Shown: positions 45,749 through 56,800 of the stretch, in pieces
Position numbering within the stretch: position 1 is the stretch's first letter
Layout of the letters: each line of letters begins with the position of its first letter
Notes under the pieces: model-generated
What the model was told of the DNA's origin: nothing
What the model saw: only the letters and a program-made list of their open reading frames with translations
Database searches by the model: none
Program-made: the position numbers and the translations under genes
Source: Tetrapyrgos nigripes
Taxonomy: Eukaryota; Basidiomycota; Agaricomycetes; Agaricales; Campanellaceae
Assembly (NCBI GenBank): GCA_013368315.1
Contig: JAACJM010000126.1
Location: 124,001-188,000 of the forward strand
Direction: 5' to 3'
DNA: 64,000 nucleotides

Positions 45749-47667
45749 TTTTCAAGCAACAGGTCAAGCAACTGTTGCTTGACTGTTGCTTGACATTGCT
45801 TGACTGTTGCTTGAATGTTGCTTGATGTTGCTTGACTGTTGCTTGACTGTTGCTTGACTGTTGCTTGACTGTTGCTTGGCCCTGCTGGAAGATTACTTGG
45901 AAGTTGCTTGAGTACAATCCACTTGAGAGTAGTCTGAGGATGGCTTGACTTTCTACTTTGGATGTGGCTGTGCTTATCCTAGTGTAGTGAAGCTCACTAC
46001 ACTTCATTTTACAGCAAGTTACTCACATTGAAAGGCTCATTCATTGAGGAGATATCATTTATACATACCCCATTCTCCATTTCAAATTTCTTTAACCTTC
46101 ACTCAGAGATATCATTTATACATACCCCATTCTCCATTTCAAATTGCTTTAACCTTCACTCAGTCAAGTACATAATTTTAAAATTGAAGAGATAGAAAAA
46201 AAAGTTTGAGAAAAATAAATTTATTGTCACATTCATCCAGCTAATTTCACAACTATGTGGATGCTAAGTATGTCTGAACATCATGTGCCTCTTTAATAGG
46301 TAATAGCTAACTTGGAGTAGTAGGCTGGTAGCTTGAATTGCTGGTGGCCCATATTTTATTCATACTGTTGCTTAACTTACCCTTAAGTGTTGCTTGACTG
46401 TTGCTTGACCTATGAGAAGTGTTGTTGGATGTTGCTTGAGTGTTGCTTGAGTGTTGCTTGAGTGTTGCTTGATGTTGCTTGATCCGTTGCTTGACTGTTG
46501 CTTGAGTGTTGCTTGAGTGTTGCTTGAGTGTTGCTTGATGTTGCTTGACCCAGTGCTTGACCATTGCTTGACTGTGACTTGACCATTGCTTGACTGTGAC
46601 TTGACTGTTGCCTGTGCCACTACAATTGAAGCTATCACTCAAGCCACATTCAGGCCACCTCCAACTACTCTTGAGCTATCTGCTTATACATCTGTGAAAC
46701 ACCTTTTATATGTCTGAATTTCAGAATATTTTCTGGCTTGCTTAACTATTGCCAATGGGTTGCTGCAGGTTGTGGGTTACAGGTCTCACTGGTATGGATT
46801 TGGAAACCTGTGCTGACCTGTACCAGTAGAGGCAGACCCATTGTACCTGCCACTCAAAATTCCTTACTACTACTGTTCATGTATATTACATCTAAATATC
46901 AATTACTTATATGGTGTCTGACCTGCCAATAAGTATAGTAGGTGACACAGCTAGTAATTATATGGAATGAATTAGAATAGTTAGACACACTCAAGAACAG
47001 ATGGGATACCCACCAGACCCGCTGAAAACCCATACCTGTTCAGGTATGGGTCAGCTCAAAAGTATCTGTAGGGTACCTGTGCTGTTCGCTAACTACTGCA
47101 ATTGTCTCTGTATTATAAAAGCTCATTGATAAGGATGTTTCTGTTCTCTCTGAGTTAGCATATTTAAAAAGCAAGCTATCTAATACAGCTGGGAAAATCT
47201 AGCAAAACTGAGCATTTGAGACTCAGAAGAGGCTAAACCAGTTTGCAGTAAAGGGTGTGGTAAGTATGATATCCATCTCCTCAATAAATGAACCTTTCAA
47301 TGCAAGTAATTTGTTGTACAATGAAGTGTAGTGAAGTTGAGTAGACTGTGATAAGCACAGCCACACTAAAATTAGAAGTCAGGCTACCCTCAAGCTATGA
47401 GCCAGGGTAGCTTGAGTGACAGTAGCAGTGCCCAATGACTTTTGAGCACAGATTGAACTTTAAACCTGATTTATGTAGTGATTTTTTTGAGGCCAATGCT
47501 AGTAACTTCAATATGACTTCAATAGGTTTTAATAGCACTTAAATGTTGTTCCACTGTTGGTTTGCTGTTGCTGGATGTTGCTTGAGTGTTGCTTGACATT
47601 GCTTGAGTGTTGCTTGAGTGTTGCTTGACCTGTTGCTTGACCTATTGCTTGACCTGTTGCTTGAAAA
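45749..47667. mobile_element. 1.9-kb inverted-repeat element carrying TTGCTTGA satellites
   Basis: Ends are inverted 23-bp copies: TTTTCAAGCAACAGGTCAAG at 45,749 and its complement ending at 47,667. Inside each end are tandem arrays of the 11-base unit TTGCTTGACTG or TTGCTTGAGTG (45,772-45,885, 46,385-46,615 and 47,570-47,665). Subterminal inverted repeats of about 110 bp pair 45,950-46,060 with 47,265-47,375. A local 63-bp tandem duplication lies at 46,050-46,160. No transposase is present. It splits the gag of the DIRS-like element. Confidence 0.8.
46755..47095. mobile_element. Nested short ACCCGTGGG-type element
   Basis: Shares CAGACC(T)GTGCTGACCTG-like and CTCAAAAGTATCTGTAGGG strings with the insertion at 33,660-33,957, in the same orientation, with moderate divergence. 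Confidence 0.5.
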
Positions 47668-48649
47668 GTTGGTGGCCTTTGCCAATGCCAACGCTAATGG
47701 AGGTAATGCTTCGCCCGTCCTTAAAGACCCAGCCATTGCTCCTGTCTTCGTCCCCATCAAGAAGACCCCTGGACAACCGGTAGCAATCGAATACCCTCGA
47801 CTTCTCAAGATTACGGCAAACCATTTCCATGTTCCCCTTCCTTTCTTTACGACTGATAACCTGGTCAAGATCATGCAAATGGGATCATCTATCCCTGGTG
47901 GATCTAGAGGTGTTAGGGAAGAAACTGAAGCTGGCCCCTGCTGAGGACCCTACTGAGGGTCTTCAACATCATGAGGCTGTCCAGGCTTTAGACCACTACT
48001 ATAACTTCATGGCTAGTAGAGATCCGGATGGCCCAGATGGTAATTTGTATGCTCTATTCTATCAAAAACATGGTTCTTTCTTTATTCACCAGCCCGACTC
48101 CTATGACATCTACAAATGGTGGAAGCCAATTGAGAAGGAGCTTAGACAAGACTGGGAAAACTTCCATATCGAGTTCGATGAGGCAGTATATGCCTCTAAA
48201 TACCGGGAAGCACAGACCTCGAAGAAGACTGAAACACTGATTGCCGAGGCAGTCGCGAGCAGCCATCCACCTTCGAGTGGGCCCGTCTGTACTCAACCTT
48301 CCACATCCTTGGCCAGGCAGCAGCCCTTTCCAGCAGGCGGCAAGGAGAAGAAGGGTCCTTCCTGCTGCCTCACCTGTGGTGGCCTCGGCCATGCTGTTGC
48401 CCAGCACCCTTCCAATCTTGGTACCAAGTGGGCTCGTATTGAGAACTGATCCCTCTTCACCCCTAACAACAAGCAGATCTGCCTTGGTTTCAACATCTTC
48501 GGCACCAAGAAGGGTTCAGCGCGCTGCAAAGATTGTGTCCACAAGCACATCTGCTCATTCTGTGGCAGCCCCAACCACTATGCCTTCGCCTTCCACTGTG
48601 ACTGCACCGTCACCTCTGACCCCAGATCAAACTCTACCTGAACGAATGG

Positions 48650-50140
48650 CTCACTTGGGTACTATTGAAACAATCGAAAGCACCTTGTCTACTTTTCTTG
48701 ATGCATTGGAAAATGCTCTTTCCCTTCCCTACCATGATTTCTCCAGTTCTATACACTACCGTCTTCCCCTCACTAATTCATCTCCTGACCATAACGACAT
48801 ATTTAATCGCATCGTTACACCATATGATGCAGACGCTTTCGAAGTAGCTATCAGCCAACACGACCTTTCACATTCATACCCACTTCTTGTTAACAACCTT
48901 CGCAATGGCTTCCCAATTGGGGAACTACCCACCCTAGACCAATCTTATATCCATCGTAACCACTTCACATGTTGTGAGCACCCCCAAGTTGTAGCCGATT
49001 ACATCAAGGGAGAGGTAGACGCTGGCCGTTTCTCGGGTCCATATACTTTGCAGGAGGTTGAGACTATATTACGAGGTCCCATCCTAGTCTCTCCTCTCAT
49101 TGTAGCGATCTCTGAGCGTGGCCCAGGGTTACTGCTGAAGTTCAGAGTCTGTTGCCACTTCTCCAAGGAGGTGCCAGAGCAGCCGTCGGTCAACTCTTAC
49201 ATTCATATACCCTATATGTCCGTTTGGGCACCTTTTTCCCTCTTACACCCTGATATACCCTGCACCCTACCCTGTTATACCCTGCACCCTGCCCTGTTAT
49301 ACCCTGCACCCTGCCCTGTTATACCCTGCACCCTGCCCTGTTATACCCTGCTACACTGTTACTTACTTACCCACCCTGCTACAGGTTGCCTCTGCCCCTG
49401 CTGGAACCAAAATCTGCACCCTTGACCTTGAAAAGTTCCATAGAACTTGCCCTGCCCTTCCCCATCATAAACCCTTCTTGGTTGTTCGGGGTGAGGATTC
49501 CTCCTTCTATATTGATCACTGTGTTCCTTTTGGTACCACCTCAGCCAGCAGCAATGTGGGTATGATCAGCAATGCTATTGTGGATATCTGGCATACTCAG
49601 GGTGTCAGGCTGGTGGCATGTTACGGAGATGATTTCACAGCACTCAATGAACCAGTCTTGACTTTACACTCAGCAGATGGATCTGCAAAATTTCAGTATC
49701 CTTATGATAAGGCCCTGATGTTGAAGCAGATTGAGGATCTTAGAGCACCTTGGCATACGAAGGACAAGGGAGATGATGAATTTGACTTCATCACTGTTTT
49801 CATTGGATTCCTTTGGGACTTGGTGCTAAAGCGTGTCTCCTTGCCAGAGGAGAAACGCCTCAAGTACTTCACTTGTATAGATGAATTTATTCACAATAAT
49901 GAGCACTGTCAATGCCAACTCAAGATTGTTGAGAAGATCCATGGCATTCTTTGTCATTGCTCTTTCATCTACTGTGAAGGCCATACTCACCTACCTTCCA
50001 TCTCAAACTTTGTGTCATCTTTCAAAGGCAACTACTTTTCATTCCGTTACCCCTCCCACATCCTCATAAAGGACCTTAAGTGGTGGCGAGAGATCCTTTT
50101 GGACCCCACCAACTCGTTTCCAGATCCTCGCCAGTGGACC
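48650..50140 (+). pseudogene. DIRS-like reverse transcriptase region
   Basis: The N-terminal part reads LVNNLRNGFPIGELPTLDQS, then EHPQVVADYIKGEVDAGRFS with the ILRGPILVSPLIV and HFSKEVPEQPSVNSYIH motifs that open this RT clade. About 49,210-49,380 is replaced by a minisatellite. The frame resumes KICTLDLEKFHRTCPALPHH (first catalytic Asp), VPFGTTSASSNVGMISNAIV, and ACYGDDFTALNEP with an intact YGDD active site (about 49,623). The frame shifts near 50,125 into RNase H. Confidence 0.82.
49246..49352 (+). repeat. 22-bp minisatellite in the RT region
   Basis: About four units of ACCCTGCCCTGTTATACCCT plus GC, in place of conserved RT coding sequence. Confidence 0.8.
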
Positions 50141-50589
50141 ATCAACTTTATGTTGATGCATCGACTGATTGGGGCATCAGCATAGCCATTGGCCTGAATT
50201 GGGTGCATTATCGCCTTTCCGATACCTGGAAGGAGCCAGGTCGAGATATCTGTTGGTTAGAGACAGTGGCTGTCGAACTCCTTGTCCACCGGCTGGCCCA
50301 CCTGGGCTATAAAGACAAATGCATTATTATACACTTGGACAACCAGGGTACCATCAGAGCCATCACCAAAGCCCGCAGTCCTAACTACTGGATGAACATG
50401 TCTATCCGGAGGACATTTGATGTCCTGAATCCTCTCTTCCTTTTCCCTACCCTGATTTACGTGGAGTCGGCTATGAACCTGGCTGATGAGTTGTTGCGCA
50501 GACAGCTTGGTCAGTTCAAGGTTGCCGATCAGCTCCCTGATGCCCTCCACTTGCTGGAGGAGCTTTGCAATGTCCTTTACTATGCCTAG
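50125..50589 (+). pseudogene. DIRS-like RNase H region
   Basis: Frame reads LYVDASTDWGISIAIG (first Asp), WLETVAVELLVHRLAHLG (Glu), IIIHLDNQGTIRAI (Asp) and NLADELLRRQL (last acidic pair), the usual RNase H order. It ends LCNVLYYA at the TAG 50,587. Offset from the RT frame, so a frameshift separates them. Confidence 0.78.
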
Positions 50590-51059
50590 GTTCGTTACCA
50601 AACCCACACCCTGTCCCTTTCTTTCCTTAACTTTCCTTAGTCTCCTAGGTTTCTGCCACCGGAAGAGTGATGTTGTTCCGCGCCCTTCATCACCTCCAGC
50701 ACCTTCTGAGGCTGTTATCACTCAGCCTCCCCCTCATTGCTCTCTTTTACTACAGCGTTTTTTGACTCCCACGCTGGTCCCTTGCAATACTAATACTGTG
50801 CCTATTAATCCCCCTTCATTACCCCAACTGCCATCAATGTCTTATCTCCCCGCTCTGCCACAACCATCTCTCAACCCTACCGTATCATCTCAACCCTTCC
50901 CAGACCCTTCCCACATGGCCTCTAGACAACCTAGAACTGAAAACTGGATAGATCTGTCTTCCCTACGTCCTCATGTTCTTGCGAAGCATCGTCTCCAGGA
51001 CTGGGAGACTCCATGGTCTCTGGAGAATTGAGAAAAGGAGAAAGCAATTTACCATGAAG

Positions 51060-51955
51060 ATATTGTCTGAGTTGCTGAATCTTGTGCAGGTATGTCAGTT
51101 GTTGAGGCATCACTGGAGTCCTATGCTGCTGGCCCACTACATTTCAATCAATATTGTGACAAGTATGGCATTGACGAACGTCTCCATATGCCTGTGGACA
51201 AGACCCTCCTTGCAGGCTTCATTGGCTCCCATGTAGGACAAGTATCTGGCCCTACCCTCAATAACTGGCTCTCAGGTTTAAAGATGTGGCATGATATGAA
51301 GGGCACTCCATGGTGTGGTGGGGAACGTTGGGTCCAGATGGTACAAAGGGTGGGCAATCGTGAGGGAGCCCATCTCAAGCACCCCCTGCACTCCCCAGTC
51401 ACCTACTGTCACCTCCAAATCCTCTGAAAATACCTGGATTTCTCCAAACCTTTTCACTGGGCAGTATGGGCTGTTGCAGTTGTTGCTTTCTTGGCATGCC
51501 GCCGTCTTGGGGAACTCACGATCCCTTCAAAATCCAAGTTCAATCCTTGTCTCCATGCTCCTCACTCTACCACCTTCAAACACTGGATGGAGAGAGACAT
51601 TCCATGCCTCAGCTTCCACCTTCCCTGGATGAAGTCCACCCGTGAACTTGGTACCGAAGTGATCCTTACCGCTAGAATATCGGAGCCACTTGGCATTTGC
51701 GGGGTCCAGGCTATTGGACTATATTACCAGTTGAATGGCAACATTCCGGAAGATTACTCCATGTTTGGCTACTTTGACAATCAGGGTGTGCCTCAGCACA
51801 TGGTCAAAACTGACTTCCTAAATTGCTGCTTTGAGATCTGGAAGAAAGAAGCCATGTGTGACATATTGTGCCATAGTTTCCGTATCGGTGGTGCAGTATT
51901 CCATCTTTTGGATGGTACATACACACATAGTGGGTATCATCAGTCTGGTTTCATG
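51060..51955 (+). pseudogene. Tyrosine recombinase of the DIRS-like element, truncated
   Basis: The core-binding part reads FNQYCDKYGIDERLHMPVDK, then LLAGFIGSHVGQVSGPTLNN. One in-frame TGA sits at 51,425. The catalytic part reads AFLACRRLGELTIPS (first catalytic Arg) and ILCHSFRIGGAVFHLL (H-x-x-R). The nucleophilic Tyr segment that should follow is missing, because the sequence changes into La-related pseudogene DNA. The recombinase is therefore inactive. Confidence 0.78.
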
Positions 51956-51959
51956 AGAC

Positions 51960-52152
51960 TACACCATTCAAGTGCTCAGCCCAAAGAGAGCCCAGAGTGC
52001 CAAACACCTTCGAACAGCCTCCATCCTCAACTTTGCCAGAACATTTTCCTTGCGTTTTCCCCATAAAGTTGTTCAGGACGAGCAAATAGCATTAGGGATA
52101 TTAGGGATATTTTAATAGGTTGTCTGCTCGATAGTCAACGAAGACGAGCCTA
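51960..52152 (-). pseudogene. La-related protein copy 3, exon 4 3' part
   Basis: Matches the end of exon 4 of the intact gene (GCCAAACACCTTCGAACAGC, GTTCAGGACGAGCAAATAGC, TAGGTTGTCTGCTCGATAGT). The other half of this exon is on the far side of the copia element, at 58,256. Confidence 0.75.
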
Positions 52153-52157
52153 AGTAC

Positions 52158-52441
52158 TGTTGAATTGGCGAATTAGTAAGCAGCCATCAACATTAGATTA
52201 GATATAGATTAGATAGTAATCTAGTTAGTTACGCTTACTGTACATTAGAAGTTCTTAGATAAGTAGTCACATGTACTATCTAGAACAGTATATAAGGGCT
52301 CATAGATTGCCCTACAAGAACAAGGATTTCCCTTACTGCTCATCGCTCTTAACCTCTAATAAACCGCTCTAACAAGCACTTAAACATCCCCAGGTAAGTA
52401 TGCAGTTGCCACTACGTATATAGAACATAGCCTGCTCAACA
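52158..52441 (+). repeat. Left LTR of copia element
   Basis: Starts TGTTGAATTGG and ends GCTCAACA (TG..CA with short inverted ends). Contains a TATATAAG promoter at 52,289-52,296 and an AATAAA signal near 52,360. Confidence 0.95.
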
Positions 52442-52453
52442 GGTTATGGGCCC
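52442..52453 (+). other. Primer-binding site, half-tRNA-iMet type
   Basis: GGTTATGGGCCC directly after the left LTR. It matches the primer-binding site of Drosophila copia, which pairs with an internal fragment of initiator Met tRNA cut in the anticodon loop, rather than with a tRNA 3' end. Confidence 0.7.
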
Positions 52454-52767
52454 CGCAAGCCCTGGAGATCACGCCATCACTGGCTGCCATCCTAGACTGC
52501 GTAATACCTGGTAGCACCCCTGCAGCTGCTTGAACATCGCCCTTTGTGGCAGAAGTTCTTTACATGCGCCTTCATGGCTGCTGTATGTGCTCAGTAGCGC
52601 CTACATGGTTGCAAGCTGGTATAATGCACACCAGGGATAATCACTGTCATAAGCGTGCTAGCCGCAGCTTTTAATTTATTTTCATGGCGTGTCCTTAACG
52701 CTGCTGCTTATCTTGCATATAGGATGTTATGCTGACAGTTTGATTATATCCCCAGATCACATTTGAA

Positions 52768-53841
52768 ATGTCTTCCGGATCAAGCTTCATGTCCACAGTT
52801 CCAGAACTCACTGGACCAAATTATACCATTTGGGCCAGCAAATCCAAATCTTGGCTTCAATCTCAGGGTATTGCCTATGTCCTCAACACCCTCCGACCTG
52901 GAGAAATCCAGATTGTCGGCTCCACTTCTCCCATACCAGCTCCTCCAGCAGCTCCCGCTGGAACTACTGGCGGCACTACTGCCGCTGAAGAAGAATCTGA
53001 CGCTGGTAGTGGAGTATCTTCCCCTCACTTCATTGCTGCTGCTAGCGGTAGTGTTGTTGATTGGGAAAAGGATAACGACAAAGCCATGGGTGTCATCAAA
53101 CTCCGAGTCGCTCAAGCTATTGGTGCTAAAATCGAAAATATCACCACTGCTAGGGTTATGTGGGATACACTCAAAAGTCTCTATGGTAGGCCTGGAGCTG
53201 CTGAAATCTTTCAGAACTTCAAGCGGGCTATGAACGTCGAGATCCCACGTAACACTCATCCTGGTGCTACAATTGATCTCATCAAAATGTACCTAACTCG
53301 CATCACTAATGCAGGTGACAACACCGAGATCCCCATGTATCTCCAATACATGATCGTTATCAACAAACTCCCCCCTGACATCTATGCCTACATCATTGCC
53401 AAAATCACTCAGGACGACGTTGACGATTTTGAACATGAGATGCTTGACAATCTTAGGACTCATGTCGTTAACACCTGGGAAGCTCGTGGCGGAAAGAAAC
53501 CTCAATCTGCTAACGCCACTAAAATCACAGCAATTAAACGTAAAGGCAAACCTCCTGTCTTTGAGGAACAGCAGCAGCAGCGCCATAAAGGCAGCAGCAG
53601 CGCTTGGAGAGGCAAAGGCCGAGGACGTGGCAACTGGCGAGGCCATGGAAAACGCGCCAGTGAACAAACACGCGAGAAGCAACAAGCCCAGAGTATGGGT
53701 CCTATTAAGTTAGGACTATTCGGGAGATTTCGACAGGGAGTACAACGAGGGCCTCAAGGAACTCGATGGGGACCTCGACCAAATGAGCGCCTCCAATTCA
53801 TCGGGGTGGAGTCAAGCACGGTCGGTGACCCCCTTATTTGA
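52768..53841 (+). CDS. Copia gag polyprotein
   Basis: Open frame of 357 residues from ATG 52768. MSTVPELTGPNYTIWASKSK is the typical copia gag start (tryptophan-containing capsid domain). DNDKAMGVIKLRVAQAIGAK and IENITTARVMWDTLKSLYG follow, then LQYMIVINKLPPDIYAYIIA. A basic Arg/Gly-rich RNA-binding tail (GKGRGRGNWRGHGKR) replaces a classical zinc knuckle. The last 40 residues (after about 53,712) look out of frame; the +1 frame over the same bases is acidic and continues into pol. Confidence 0.88.
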   Translation: MSSGSSFMSTVPELTGPNYTIWASKSKSWLQSQGIAYVLNTLRPGEIQIVGSTSPIPAPPAAPAGTTGGTTAAEEESDAGSGVSSPHFIAAASGSVVDWEKDNDKAMGVIKLRVAQAIGAKIENITTARVMWDTLKSLYGRPGAAEIFQNFKRAMNVEIPRNTHPGATIDLIKMYLTRITNAGDNTEIPMYLQYMIVINKLPPDIYAYIIAKITQDDVDDFEHEMLDNLRTHVVNTWEARGGKKPQSANATKITAIKRKGKPPVFEEQQQQRHKGSSSAWRGKGRGRGNWRGHGKRASEQTREKQQAQSMGPIKLGLFGRFRQGVQRGPQGTRWGPRPNERLQFIGVESSTVGDPLI

Positions 53842-56800
53842 GGAAATCTCCATGTCCCGCAGTGCTTCCAACGAGGATGTCGACGAGGATGCCAACTCAA
53901 TGCCGGACCTCGAACCTCTGTCCGATTCTCTGGACATGGACGTTATCTCCCTCGGGTCTGACTCTGAGGAGGAGATTATTTCTGAGGGTTGGAATGATGG
54001 CGGGTACTACAGGTACGCCGCACCCTCTTTCTCTTCCATTGTGAATAGAGTATCTGACACATTCCATACAGTGCAGATGATGAGCCCGGTCGCATGTGAA
54101 TTATTATCATCACATGCTTGTAATATATTTATACATACCGCTCCTCTGGGCTCTATTAGCCCCTCTATTTATAATGTACCAAATATATTATGTCCCTGTG
54201 GGACTTATTATTCATCTTGTGTGAATTGCAAGGGAAAGAATACTCTCATCAACCAGAAACATTATGACAACGCCTGGTTACTCGACTCTGGAGCATCTGC
54301 TCATTATACTTTTGACTTAACCGACTTTGTTGAGTCACATAAAGTAGATCCTATCTCCATTCAAACTGCAAATGGAGTTACCAAAACCAACACCGCTGGT
54401 ACCGTCATCATACAGCAGGGATCTCGTTACTTCAAAGTTGCCCCTGTTTACTATGTTGCCGATCTAAATCAACGGTTACTGTCACTTGGCACATTCCTAC
54501 AGTCAGACAGAGTAACAGTTCATGGATCAGACAAAATAATCATGCTAATGAAACATGACAAAATGACAGATATAGATGGAAATGCTATGCATCGTTGCTG
54601 GTTGACATTTACCAAACGATCACCGGAAGACACTATTTACTATCTTCCTCACACCAAAACTAACGTCGCCTCCTTGGCAGATGCTCTGATTTATGAAATC
54701 AACTTTGACTTAGCGCATCAACGTGCTGGTCACCCTTCTCGTGATGTTCTCAAACATCTTCGAACACATACTGACGGCTGGCCAGAATTCAATATCCCTA
54801 TACAACCACCTATTTGTCATGGATGTCTCGAAGGAAAAACACCACAACGAGTTTACCCACCATCAGAAAGACGGGTGTCACGTCCCTTTGAATTAATCCA
54901 TTCAGATCTCAAAGAATTCCCCACTGAATCGTACCACAAATTCAATTACATGATAATCTTCTTGGACGACTTTACATCTAATGCATGGGCATTTCTATTG
55001 AACAATAAGAAAATGCCAGTGCATGTAACTCGCCAATGGCTCACCATGGTTGAAAACCAATACAAGGCTAAAGTCGAACAATGGATGTCCGATGCAGGGG
55101 GAGAATACATCAAAGGTGCCTTCATTGAAATGTTGAAAGACAAAGGCATCAAGATCCTTCAAAGTGCACCATACACTCCCCAACAAAATGGTCGTGCTGA
55201 GTGCCTTATGCGCACTATAATGGATAAGGCTGAGGCGATGCGCAAACACGCGTGTCTTCCTGACAGCTGGTGGGAATTTTGTGTTACACATGCAGTGTAT
55301 TTGTATACACGCACTCCGATGCGGTGACATGACTGGATAACACCATATGAAGTTCTTGAAAAGAAAAAGCCTCGTATGGATCACTTACGTGTACTTGGCT
55401 GTGGAGCATACATTTACGTTCCAGCGAAAATTCGAAAGAACAAACTTGCTTCCAAAACAGAACTTATGACCTATCTTGGTCCTGCCCCAGGCAGACATGG
55501 TGATCTATTCATGAGAAAAAACAATGCATTATTCACTGCACCACAAGCAGTATTCGACAAAACTTTGTTTCCTCGATGTGACAAAAGCACAACAAACTCT
55601 AAACGACTTCCTATAACGTCGAAAGACGTCCCTAACGATTCTAATGAGGATACTCCTCAAATGTTCAGCGAAGATGAAGACAAGCATTTTACATACCAAC
55701 CAACGCACCTTCCAAAAGGAGACCTGATGTTCGACATGACGATGCTGACAGACAGAGTCCGCAGAGATCGCCACCGGAAATGCCGCCCCCGAGATCTGAA
55801 TCTGAACCTGATACACCACCTCAGCTTCCACAGACACCTCTGAGGCGACCAAGGCAATCACTGAATCCGCCTCCTGCACCTAGACGAACTCAACGTGACA
55901 GAAGAGCATCAAAAACATTTGTACCAGACTCTAATCAAGCCTGGAGACAGGGGAGCACTCGGCCCCCTGGCGTGCGTGCACGCGATGCAGATAAACAGGT
56001 CGCAGCTGATAAACGCGACACTGATAAAGCCGCAAGAGAACGTGAGGCATGGCAAAAGCTAAACCAGCCACATGGAACTGCAGCCGCAGAACCACAGGAT
56101 CCCGGTCCTAGTTCCGCAGGACACAGTGATTCAGGAGACGCTGATGAAGGTCTCAGGCCACACTCATCCACATCAGGCGATGACAATTCTGCATCTAACT
56201 CAGATGGAAACGATCTTTTAGAAGATCAGGCACAACTATGCCGGGAAGGGGGAGTACAGATGATAAATCTCTTGCTTAATAATGCAATTGACTCTAAATC
56301 TCCCCGCGAATGGACACTCCGAGAAATATCGCTCTTACCAGATAGAGAGCAAGAGGAATGGAAAATCGCTTGCCGTGAAGAACTAGAGGTACTTCGCAGG
56401 TGCGGAGCTTTTCAACTCGTAGATCGTCCTGAGAATAGGAAAGTCATAAAAAACTGATAGTCGTAAGAAGGCGAGACTCATCGCTAAAGGTTTCTCACAG
56501 ATTGAAGGTCTAGACTTCGATCAAGTCTTCTCTCCAGTTGTTCACTTCAAGACGGTGCGCCTTATCTTCGCATTGGCAGCCCTCAATAATTGGCACATCT
56601 CAGGTGTTGATGTTCGTAGTGCCTATCTTTATGGCATACTCGAAGAAGAGATCTATATGGAACAACCGGAAGGTTTTATAGAACCTGGAAAAGAACGCAA
56701 AGTCATTCGGCTACTTCGCGCTCTATATGGACTTAAGCAATCTGGTCTTGCTTGGTGGAAAGGTCTCGATAAATCCATGGCAGAGCTTAGTTTCAAACAA

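Larger units (their letters stand above)
45270..48449 (+). pseudogene. DIRS-like gag region, interrupted
   Basis: N-terminal part 45,270-45,748: a basic then Lys/Glu-rich coiled segment (DVKEKREEEEREAQKMQREK) ending NANAIANG. After the insertion the frame resumes at about 47,670 (FANANANGGNASPVLKDPAI). A frameshift near 47,920 leads to HEAVQALDHYYNFMASRDPD and a zinc-knuckle-like CCLTCGGLGH. The stop at 48,447-48,449 is followed in another frame by CKDCVHKHICSFCGSPNHYA (about 48,530-48,590), the Cys-rich end typical of this gag. Confidence 0.75.
45060..51955 (+). mobile_element. DIRS-like tyrosine-recombinase retrotransposon (degraded)
   Basis: Coding order gag, reverse transcriptase, RNase H, tyrosine recombinase on one strand, with no integrase of the DDE type and no LTRs seen. 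That order identifies a YR (DIRS/PAT-like) element as found in Agaricomycetes. The gag is interrupted by an inverted-repeat element at 45,749-47,667, and frames are broken at several points. The right end is truncated inside the recombinase and abuts La-related pseudogene sequence at about 51,955. The left boundary is uncertain: the first recognisable coding is near 45,270. Confidence 0.82.

Noticed and set aside
45772..47665. CRISPR-like appearance of TTGCTTGA arrays
   Set aside because: Units are 11 bases, contiguous and without unique spacers, in a eukaryotic genome; they are a minisatellite inside a transposable element.
48241..49425. A single long protein over the gag/RT junction of the DIRS-like element
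   Set aside because: The first third is an out-of-frame reading of gag; only the part after about 48,650 matches reverse transcriptase.
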